Shown here in pieces: positions 18,169 through 25,244 of a DNA stretch of 64,000 nt (its first letter is position 1; each line of letters starts with the position of its first letter). The notes under the pieces were generated by a model. The model searched no databases. It worked only from the letters and a program-made list of their open reading frames with translations, and had not been told where the DNA came from. A program made the translations under genes and the position numbers. This stretch comes from Halomonas alkaliantarctica (GTDB lineage Bacteria; Pseudomonadota; Gammaproteobacteria; Pseudomonadales; Halomonadaceae), in the NCBI RefSeq assembly GCF_029854215.1, contig NZ_CP122961.1, positions 2,976,001 through 3,040,000 on the forward strand, written 5' to 3'.

Positions 18169-18711
18169 ATGAATTGCCGAAAGCCACATGATCGCGAAGC
18201 ATTAACGACCCAGCTTGGCGATACCCATAACCGCCCCACGCCTACGTCATTTCTCATGGGCCAAATGTGGCAAGAGCATCTTCAGCAGACACCTATCAAT
18301 ACGGTCATTGAAGTAAAAAGCGGACTGCCTCGTATGGGTGTTGAGCTACAAGATATCGCAATCATTAAGCGCTTAGAAGGAAAAACTCACAATACACCGG
18401 CCTATAGTGGCTGGGCGAAAGAATCTGAAACGCAGATTACGCCACTACTGACCCAGCTATCTGCAAATTCTATTCGCTACTTTGTTTATACACCTGTGGG
18501 TAAACGTGCATGGGGGCCTCATACAGGCATCGGTTACCGTTGGAATGTGCAAGTGCAGTTTCGAGAAGTACCGCAAGTCCCTTTTCTATCCAATGATCGG
18601 TTCTATCCCGCGCCTGAACCGCTAAAGGAAACACCCAACAATATGGCAGAAGTCTTTGACAGCACATCATCTAATAGTGATTACTGGGTAAAGGAAACAT
18701 TAAATGTCTGA
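18169..18711 (+). CDS. A5: free-standing copy of the effector C-terminal domain
   Basis: 180 residues, intact. Starts MNCRKPHDREALTTQLGDTH and covers the whole effector C-terminal domain, ending YWVKETLNV. It differs from A3 at scattered positions (for example LPRMGVELQD for LPGMGVELQD). Its 3' half is closest to A2 rather than A3 (PFLSNDRFYPAPEPLKETP), so segments have been exchanged between cassettes. The stop overlaps the B5 ATG by 8 bases. GTG at 18157 is an alternative start. Confidence 0.7.
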   Translation: MNCRKPHDREALTTQLGDTHNRPTPTSFLMGQMWQEHLQQTPINTVIEVKSGLPRMGVELQDIAIIKRLEGKTHNTPAYSGWAKESETQITPLLTQLSANSIRYFVYTPVGKRAWGPHTGIGYRWNVQVQFREVPQVPFLSNDRFYPAPEPLKETPNNMAEVFDSTSSNSDYWVKETLNV

Positions 18712-19693
18712 ACAACCTAACCCGAAAGATTACTACGCTGATACGGCATATAAACCAGCGAAACGAGTAGCGTGGGATGAGGCTAATCCTGGTCGTCAAC
18801 GTAAAAATGGATATTGCTTAGGATGGCAAAGACGTACTCAAGACAACGGCACTAAAGAAGAATATGGTTATAATAATATTTCTATTTCTTTGACATGGGA
18901 GGCACGAAGAGCGGAAACGGGAGGGATAAATGATGATGTTTTTAATAATATGAAAGTTCGTTACGACCAACAGTCTATTATGCCCCCGAATTTCAAAACC
19001 ATTGCTAATATTATTTTTACAATGATGGCAATTGGTAAAGGTGGGATGTTTTTAAGTATTTTTGTCCTAGCCGTTTCTTTTGTTTTAATTTCCATTATGG
19101 CTATTTTTAATGGAAGAATAAAAGATTCTTTCTTAGCCATAATAGGTATGGCTGAGCTCACTTTGCCAATAGCGCTGATTCTCTTGTTACTATGGAAAGG
19201 GTGCGAGCTATTAACAAAAAAACATCCTACTGTCTTGGGGGCAAGGAAAGGCCCACTCTGGCAACTAAACCGTCAGAATGGATTTTTCACAATTTATAAC
19301 CCAAAACGAGCTTGGGAAGAGCGCTTAGTAGCACCCATCTACGAATTCGACGCCTACCTTGAAATCTCACCGGATACCCAAGGTAGCCCTACCTATTCGC
19401 TGATGCTTTTTCACCCTGAAACAGGGCTTCGCCAGAAGCTGGATGCGCAGTTTCCGCCTACCAATATGCCCGGTGAATTGGTGGCCGCGTGGCAGTTTAT
19501 CCAACGCTATATGGATGTTTCCCAGCCGCTACCGGATGTACCTGCCTTGGAAATCCATCGCCACAAAGACCCTACCACGGCAGCCTCCGACAAACGCAAA
19601 GGCCGCAATCCGCGCTATTGGCGGGATATGAGCGAAGCCGAAGTAGAGAAAATACAGGAAGAGAAGTACCAAAAGAATATTCGCTTGCGTTAA
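18704..19693 (+). CDS. B5: putative orphan immunity membrane protein
   Basis: 329 residues, intact, last of the contiguous array. Conserved ends as in B1-B4 (YYADTAYKPAKRVAWDEANP; C-terminal ~150 residues from GPLWQLNRQ). The core has hydrophobic segments at about 100-140 (MFLSIFVLAVSFVLISIMAIF) and 150-170 (LTLPIALILLLLWKG) and a variant junction (LLWKGCELLTKKHPTVLGARK) lacking FYGMRK. No palindromic spacer follows; the repeat identity stops at the stop codon, marking the right end of the array. Confidence 0.6.
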   Translation: MSEQPNPKDYYADTAYKPAKRVAWDEANPGRQRKNGYCLGWQRRTQDNGTKEEYGYNNISISLTWEARRAETGGINDDVFNNMKVRYDQQSIMPPNFKTIANIIFTMMAIGKGGMFLSIFVLAVSFVLISIMAIFNGRIKDSFLAIIGMAELTLPIALILLLLWKGCELLTKKHPTVLGARKGPLWQLNRQNGFFTIYNPKRAWEERLVAPIYEFDAYLEISPDTQGSPTYSLMLFHPETGLRQKLDAQFPPTNMPGELVAAWQFIQRYMDVSQPLPDVPALEIHRHKDPTTAASDKRKGRNPRYWRDMSEAEVEKIQEEKYQKNIRLR

Positions 19694-19778
19694 AGCCACC
19701 CCCTCCCTTGGATGGTGTGCGAAGAAAGTATTCGCTGATACATAGCTTCACACACAGAGCACAATTGGATTAGCAATG

Positions 19779-20604
19779 CAGCCATTAAGGCAAGTTTATT
19801 GCTTATGTTCGCGCCAAACTGGTTGCCGGGGTAGGCGTTGGCGGACAACTCGCGATTGAGTTAGACCCGCGGCAGCTTAATCTGTGGATGATGATGCTGA
19901 GCCAGGCACTGCGCGACAATGACTACGGATTTGTCGACTGGGTAGATGCTGATGCCTTTGAAGGCTTTAGCCACCTCTCCTATCTGGCCACCACCACCCT
20001 GCTGGATGTGAGCCTACTGGCCGCCCGAGGCATCGACGGTATTAAGCGCCTTTACGAGTTAATGACCCAAAGCGACCGAGCGGGGATGGTGCCTTATGCA
20101 TTTGTAAACGACCCTCGGCAAAAAGAAATGTGTTCCTGGGTGCAGCATCTCCCGCCGGAAGCATTGGGGCCGCTACTGAATACGCTGACCACCTCTCCCG
20201 GTTGGTTTAATCATCCGGTCGACGCCAACGGGGATGAAATTGATAGAGGACGGGCAATCGATCTACAGCAAATCGCGATTGCCCAGTATGTGGAGTGGCT
20301 GGAGCAAGGATATTTGGACAATCGCTACAGTCGAGAGGCCGCTGAGCATCTGTTTGAACGGGCCGTGGCAAGAATGTCCCAAACAGGTCAGTTTGATAGC
20401 AACTCTTCCTGGGTGGAGGCTTACTGCCATAATCGCGAAGAGTTGGATGAGTTTATGCGAAGAAATGGCAAAGGAGAGAATGGAGTAGATGACGCAAAAC
20501 AAAGTTATTTTACGATCTCTCGCCGACTAGGATCGGATATTGATGACTATCGTGGATATTACTCCTCTGCGCGTGGTAGGCGGGTTCGTTATCGTGAAAA
20601 TTAA
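19779..20604 (+). pseudogene. 5'-truncated fragment, C-terminal part of a larger (possibly effector) protein
   Basis: An open frame begins right after TAA at 19776-19778 without a start codon. It reads AKLVAGVGVGGQLAIELDP before the first ATG (19888), so coding homology seems to extend upstream of any plausible start. The rest (MMMLSQALRDNDYGFVDWVD..., LSYLATTTLLDVSLLAARG, LPPEALGPLLNTLTTSP) is soluble and ends YYSSARGRRVRYREN. The glycine-rich stretch before a helical domain recalls C-terminal parts of large T6SS-associated proteins, but I do not recognise the family with certainty. It could still be translated from 19888 as 238 residues. It precedes a Sel1 gene by 16 bp. Confidence 0.55.
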
Positions 20605-20620
20605 AGAGGTACTTTACGTT

Positions 20621-21655
20621 ATGTTATTAAAAAAAAGTGTGTTTGCTGCGCTATTAATGTGGTCACTGAATAGCTGGGCGCTGCCAGCGGACATCCAGGC
20701 CGCCAAAGATGAAGGTATGCGCCTCTATGGCCTTGGCATATCGGTAGAAACCATTCCATATTTGGAACCCGCAGCAGAAGCGGGTGATGTGGAAGCGATG
20801 TACTACCTGGCTGAAGTACATCGTTTGCGTAATATGGGCTTAACGACTGAAGCCATGGAGTGGTATTTAAAGGCTGCCGAACAAGGCGATCCCTATGCCA
20901 TGCTTCGCTTATTTCAAGGCGGCGCCTGTATCGTCGGCGACAGATGCCCCGAGGGCAGCGATGATTGGCAAGAAAAAGGCTGGCGTGAAGCCGCGCTGGA
21001 AATCACCCAACCCAAAGCTGAAGCAGGTGACCCGGAGGCCATGCTGGCGATGTACTACATCTACGCCAACCTCGATACCTCTTGGGTAACCTCTGTGTAC
21101 AATTTCCTGGGCATTCCAACCCGGGCAAGCAAGTGGCTAAAGCGAGCTGCCGAAGCCGGGCTTCCCGAAGCCCAAAACACGTGGGGCCGCCGAATCATGG
21201 GCGGGAGAGGCTGGTATTTTACGAAAAACCGCCGCTTAGAAGCTGCCGAGAGCTGGTTTAGCCGTGCGGCCGAGCAGGGTTATGTACCCGCTATGGAACA
21301 AATGGAGCGTGTCAATCGAGAGCAAGAAGACTTCGAGGCTAGCTGGCAGTGGATGGTGCAAGCATCAGATAACGGAAGTTATAGTAACCGTTTTGGCTTA
21401 GGCTGGTGTTACCTTGATCCGTCCTACCCCCCCGATCAACGTTGTATTAATGAAGAAGATCCTATTAAAGGATGGGCAATACTTTATGCCCTATCACATG
21501 AGCTGGATGGCGATAATGCTCCAAGCAGCCTTATGAGTCGAAACCAAGATAAGTTGGATGAAAGTGAACGCCAGGAGGCTAAGGCGTTAGCGGAAGCGGA
21601 ATGGATAGGCCGTCAGCCACCGCTCTCTAGATTTCCACAACGCTTTGGTTTCTGA
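20621..21655 (+). CDS. Sel1-repeat protein with signal peptide, putative periplasmic immunity protein
   Basis: 344 residues; start ATG 20621 preceded by AAAGAGGT. An N-terminal signal peptide (MLLKKSVFAALLMWSLNSWA) directs export. The mature part has several TPR-like Sel1 repeats, recognisable as A-x-x-G-D-x-x-A-M patterns (AEAGDVEAMYYLAEV, AAEQGDPYAMLRL, AEAGDPEAMLAMYY, AAEAGLPEAQ, AAEQGYVPAME). Exported Sel1 proteins are immunity proteins for some T6SS phospholipase effectors (the Tli5 proteins next to PldB). Here the gene follows a truncated effector-like fragment, so an orphan immunity role is likely but inferred. Confidence 0.72.
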   Translation: MLLKKSVFAALLMWSLNSWALPADIQAAKDEGMRLYGLGISVETIPYLEPAAEAGDVEAMYYLAEVHRLRNMGLTTEAMEWYLKAAEQGDPYAMLRLFQGGACIVGDRCPEGSDDWQEKGWREAALEITQPKAEAGDPEAMLAMYYIYANLDTSWVTSVYNFLGIPTRASKWLKRAAEAGLPEAQNTWGRRIMGGRGWYFTKNRRLEAAESWFSRAAEQGYVPAMEQMERVNREQEDFEASWQWMVQASDNGSYSNRFGLGWCYLDPSYPPDQRCINEEDPIKGWAILYALSHELDGDNAPSSLMSRNQDKLDESERQEAKALAEAEWIGRQPPLSRFPQRFGF

Positions 21656-21663
21656 GTAGAGAT

Positions 21664-21740
21664 ATGGCAAAAGCAACGCGTCTGCTATTCGTTTTATTAC
21701 TGCCGTTGATGTGGTCACTTAATAGCTGGGCGCTACCAGG
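21664..21740 (+). pseudogene. stub of a second Sel1-type exported protein gene (signal peptide only)
   Basis: The frame starts MAKATRLLFVLLLPLMWSLNSWALP, repeating the LMWSLNSWALP signal peptide end of the Sel1 gene 1 kb upstream. Directly after it the sequence changes into GC-rich DNA whose meaningful frame is +1 relative to the stub and encodes cassette A6. The literal open frame runs to 21852 but has no sense beyond the junction. A second Sel1 gene was evidently cut off here by recombination. Confidence 0.7.
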
Positions 21741-22231
21741 AGGCCCGCTCTCCCACCGCCAATACCCGCATTACGGTCGAGAGCAACTTGGCTGGCCTCG
21801 CCGCCGGTTGGGAGATTCAGCCGCACCTCCGCAGACAACAGGCAGTCGATGAACCTTTGATCTCGAAGGGAGTGCAGCTTGGCTGGTCGTCGGGCGATAT
21901 GGAGTCCGATGACAGGGATAGTCAACCCCTCTTCCAGCGTGATACCGCCCACGGCGTGGAATATTACGTGCATACCCCAAACAACGAGACTCGCGGCACG
22001 GGGAGGCGCAGGACACGGACCCGCCATGGTTGGGCGGTGCGGGTGCAATGGGAACAAGCACAGGCGCCACGTGGCGTGCCTCACCTTCCCCGGGTGCTGC
22101 CGGCCCCGGCGCCGCTGAAAGATCCCGCCGATATCCCGCAGAGCACACGCCTCACGCCGGACTTTACCGAAGTTGACCGCCCCTATTGGGCCGACGAGAT
22201 GACTGACAAGGACGAAGTAACAGATGGCTAA
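21739..22231 (+). pseudogene. A6: diverged, 5'-truncated effector C-terminal fragment
   Basis: From about 21739 the frame reads NTRITVESNLAGLAAGWEI, aligning with INTAIEVRSALPGMGIEL of the main effector, then VEYYVHTPNNET (YYVHSPANE in the effector) and RVLPAPAPLKDP (RIYPAPAPLTAMP). It ends DKDEVTDG-stop at 22231. No proper start codon; TTG at 21788 or upstream read-through would be needed. The DNA is visibly GC-richer than cassettes 1-5, so it came from a different lineage. The stop overlaps B6's ATG by 8 bases, as in the other cassettes. Confidence 0.65.
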
Positions 22232-23248
22232 TACGCCCCATGCCTACGCCGAGGAGGCCTACACCCCCGACCAGTTGCATCGACGCCCTGCAGGCGAATG
22301 CCAACACTCGCGTAAGTTCCGTACCTTCGCCGCGGGTGGCGAGCGCCTGGCACATCGTGAGCCCAGCGTGGATATCAGCCCGATGCACGGGTGGCAGCAT
22401 AATAAGCCGCAGGAGCTGCGCGAGCGTGAGGCCGATCCGGCCATGGTCAGGCTAGAAGATCCCAAATACCGTGCCGATCAGCCGCTGCGCTGGGACGAGG
22501 AGTGTATCCGCTTTACCAGCCATACCAAGCGCGCCTTTTTCTTCGGTATAGCAAGGATATTAGGGCTAGGAGGGTTGTTCTTTGCTTTTCCTGTTTTTTT
22601 AGTTACCACAATAGTTTTAGCTATTGTTTCGGCGAATCAAGTAAGAGGCAGTAGCTTTATCTCCAGCTTTTTAGGGTTCCATGGTTGGTTAATCCCCCTT
22701 GTTGTGTTCATGATCTTCTTTGTTATATGGGGGGGGCATCGCTGGTGCAACGCCTTGCTCCCAACTTCGCCGCCGGCATGCAGCCGGGCCCCATGTGGGA
22801 GCTGAATCGCCGCACCGGCCAGGTGACCGTCTTCGCCGATTCCAGCAAGAAGCGCACCGCCTGGAAGGTCGGCTATACGCTGCCTTTCCATGAGTTCGAC
22901 TGCCATCTGCTGAGTACCCCGGACCCCCAGGGCTCACCCCTGTACTCGCTGAGCCTGGTGCATTACATCGATGAGGTGCAGGTGCGCTTGGTCGGCATGT
23001 TCGGCGCCACCCAGAGCCACCTCGAGCAACGCGCCACCTGGGACATGCTGCAGCGCTATATGGACGTCTCCCAGCCGTTGCCGGACTTGCCCATGTTAGA
23101 ACAGGATCGGCCGGCCGACCCCACCACCCGCGAGCATGACCGGCACAGCGGTCGTGATCCGCGCTTCTGGCGAGATATGGACGACGCCACCTATCAGCGC
23201 CATGTCGATGAACAGCAGGGCAAGATCAATGCCCTCTACCTAGGCTAA
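22224..23248 (+). pseudogene. B6: diverged putative immunity membrane protein, frameshifted at a G8 run
   Basis: Starts MANTPHAYAEEAYTPDQ and has a hydrophobic core (IARILGLGGLFFAFPVFLVTT, HGWLIPLVVFMIFFVIWGG). The frame breaks at the G8 run 22729-22736; one more G would join it to ASLVQRLAPNFAAGMQPGPMWELNRRTG and on to NALYLG-stop at 23248. The C-terminal part keeps B hallmarks: STPDPQGSPLYSL, RYMDVSQPLPD, GRDPRFWRDM. Diverged copy of the B family in GC-rich DNA. As in B2 and B4, the defect is a single missing base in a homopolymer of eight. Confidence 0.72.
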
Positions 23249-23439
23249 CTCCATGGAATAGATGACTGAGCCGGATGTATCCTATGCCCAACAAGGCGGA
23301 CCGCTTCGTTGATCGTGCTGACGCCAAAGACGAATTCCCGCAGAAAAACCCCGATAACATTTAAATGCTGTTACCAGCAATATTGATACTAAGTGCGTTA
23401 CTCTGTTGAGCAACCCTCGTCGCTAGCATTGGAGAGCAC
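23249..23439. other. intergenic region at the right edge of the T6SS island
   Basis: About 190 bp. A 26-codon open frame (23284-23364, MPNKADRFVDRADA...) looks like a leftover gene end rather than a gene. The nfeD ATG at 23440 is preceded by GGAGAG. No palindrome like the array spacers is present. Confidence 0.5.
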
Positions 23440-23934
23440 ATGGACTGGAACCCGGCTTATAGCTGGTTGGTACTCGCCCTACTATTAAGTTTGGCAGAGC
23501 TGACTTCTGGCGCAATGGTGCTGCTTGCGCTGGGCATTGCCGCGGCACTTACCGCCGCCGTTACAGCGTTGGGATTAACGCTCCCCTGGCAACTGCTCAG
23601 CATGGCTATTTTTGCGGGTGTACTGCTGCCACTATGCATCATGATCATTCGTCCACGCTTCTCACCCCGCGGCGTTGCTTATGGCACAACAGGTACTGGC
23701 GTCGAAAAAGGCAATCGCTATAAGACGCTGCGCCGGGATTTTGACGATGCCACCGGCATTAAGGTAAACGGCGATTTCTACCGTTTACGCGTGCTTGAAA
23801 GCGGTGAAACGGATTTACCCAATGGAACACCGGTCGTGTTCCAACGTTTTGAGGGCACCACTGCGCTGGTCACGTTGCCCCAGCCTGTAGAAATCGACCC
23901 TCAAGATGAAAATTCCCAACGCAAGGAGCCTTAA
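23440..23934 (+). CDS. NfeD-family membrane protein (YbbK type)
   Basis: 164 residues. Three hydrophobic segments in the first ~75 residues are followed by a small soluble C-terminal OB-fold domain (about 85-155), the layout of short NfeD proteins. In many bacteria these are paired with a stomatin-like SPFH protein and act in membrane microdomain organisation or quality control. Here the stomatin gene follows after 2 bp. GGAGAG lies upstream of the ATG. Confidence 0.85.
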   Translation: MDWNPAYSWLVLALLLSLAELTSGAMVLLALGIAAALTAAVTALGLTLPWQLLSMAIFAGVLLPLCIMIIRPRFSPRGVAYGTTGTGVEKGNRYKTLRRDFDDATGIKVNGDFYRLRVLESGETDLPNGTPVVFQRFEGTTALVTLPQPVEIDPQDENSQRKEP

Positions 23935-23936
23935 CG

Positions 23937-24989
23937 ATGGATTTACCTATAAGCCCAGGTTTATTAATAAGCCTTATTATTGTTGTGATTGCCATACTGA
24001 TCATCTCTAAAGGCTTGATTATTATTCGCCAATCGGAAGTCATGGTGGTGGAGCGTCTTGGTTCGTTCCACCGCGTTTTAGAAAGCGGCATTAACATTAT
24101 TATCCCGTTTATAGAACAACCTCGTGCGATCACCATGCTGCGTTACCGCAAAATGGGTGAGGAGTACACAGCCATCACCTCAGACGAAACGCGTATCGAT
24201 CGCCGCGAAACGGTGATGGATTTCCCGGGCCAGCCGGTTGTTACCACCGATAACGTCACCGTGCGCATTAACGGCGCCCTTTACTATCAGATCATTGACC
24301 CCAAGCGGGCGGTCTATGAAGTCGAGAACATGAGCCAAGCCGTCGAAGTACTGGCCAAAACCACGCTACGCTCGGTGGTCGGCAAGATGGAACTGGATAA
24401 GTTGTTTGAGTCCCGCGCGGAAGTGAATAATGAAATTCAGGCCGCGATGGAAGAGCCTGCGTCTAAATGGGGGGTCAAAATCTCCCGGGTTGAAGTACAA
24501 GACATCGCCATGCCCGAAGAAGTGGAAACCGCCATGCGTCTGCAAATGGCCGCCGAGCGGAAACGCCGTGCCACCGTCACCGAAGCAGAGGGTGAAAAAT
24601 CAGCGGCGATTGCGATGGCCCAGGGCCAGCGTGAATCCTCGATCCTCAACGCACAAGGTGATAAAGAGTCGGCGATTCTGCGCGCCCAGGGTGAGCAGGA
24701 GTCGATTAAACTGGTGCTTAGTGCGATTGGCGATAGCGAAGAGAATAAGCGCACCGTAGTGGGTTACCTGCTGGGTCAGAGCTATATCAAGGTATTACCC
24801 AATATGGCGAAAGATGGTGAGCGGGTATTCGTGCCCTACGAATCCTCTGCCCTGCTTGGCTCTATGGGTATGTTCCGAGAAATGGCAGGTTCGCCCGAAG
24901 ATACTGTGGCTAACCATCTTAAGAACCGTAATCACGTTGACAGTGATTTTCGCAGTGGAATTGTAGGCGGCGCCGCTAGCGGTTCCTAA
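23937..24989 (+). CDS. SPFH/Band 7 stomatin-like protein (QmcA type)
   Basis: 350 residues. N-terminal membrane segment (about 8-28, LLISLIIVVIAILIISKGLII) and the SPFH domain (IIRQSEVMVVERLGSFHRVLESG, then DNVTVRINGALYYQIIDPKRA) are followed by a charged coiled-coil rich in A, E, Q and R (about 190-270). This matches the QmcA/stomatin family, oligomeric membrane scaffolds linked to protease regulation. Transcribed with nfeD (2 bp gap); a strong terminator follows. Confidence 0.9.
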   Translation: MDLPISPGLLISLIIVVIAILIISKGLIIIRQSEVMVVERLGSFHRVLESGINIIIPFIEQPRAITMLRYRKMGEEYTAITSDETRIDRRETVMDFPGQPVVTTDNVTVRINGALYYQIIDPKRAVYEVENMSQAVEVLAKTTLRSVVGKMELDKLFESRAEVNNEIQAAMEEPASKWGVKISRVEVQDIAMPEEVETAMRLQMAAERKRRATVTEAEGEKSAAIAMAQGQRESSILNAQGDKESAILRAQGEQESIKLVLSAIGDSEENKRTVVGYLLGQSYIKVLPNMAKDGERVFVPYESSALLGSMGMFREMAGSPEDTVANHLKNRNHVDSDFRSGIVGGAASGS

Positions 24990-25024
24990 CCGCATTATCA
25001 AAGCACAGGCTAAAAATGCGATCG

Positions 25025-25052
25025 ACCGAGCCCTAAAAGGCTCGGTTTTTTT
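25025..25052 (+). terminator. rho-independent terminator after the stomatin gene
   Basis: Stem ACCGAGCC / GGCTCGGT with loop CTAAAA (25025-25046) followed by a run of seven T (25046-25052). It lies 36 bp after the stomatin stop and is the clearest intrinsic terminator in the window. Confidence 0.9.
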
Positions 25053-25244
25053 AATGCTGATTTTATTTCTCTATTACCCACAGCCAACCGTTGAAGCAAC
25101 ACTCATCATCTAAACCAATTTTTAGCTAAACTGAGCGCCAATGCCCAGATGCACGGGCATCATGCAGCATCACTCGTTGCTTGTGTCGTTGGTTGATGCC
25201 TTTATCGGTGGAATGCAATATTGTTGGAAATCAGGACGTTCACC

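Larger units (their letters stand above)
13103..19693 (+). repeat. tandem array of four A+B cassettes (cassettes 2-5), ~1.65 kb period
   Basis: Starts of the B genes (12107, 13760, 15407, 17057, 18704) are spaced 1653, 1647, 1650 and 1647 bp apart. Every unit has a spacer with a palindrome, an A fragment homologous to the effector C-terminus, and a B gene overlapping the A stop by 8 bases. Spacers alternate between two types: type 1 before A2 and A4, type 2 before A3 and A5. Cassettes 2 and 4, and 3 and 5, are exactly 3297 bp apart, suggesting that a two-cassette block was duplicated and its B cores then diverged or were replaced. Confidence 0.9.

Noticed and set aside
13103..19693. CRISPR or satellite-type repeat
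   Set aside because: The repeat unit is ~1.65 kb and coding, with gene overlaps; it is a gene cassette array, not a short-repeat array.
21788..21852. Signal peptide of the Sel1 stub as true N-terminus of A6
   Set aside because: The stub and A6 are in different frames (+1) and the homology to A fragments starts only after the junction, so this is a fusion scar rather than an exported protein.
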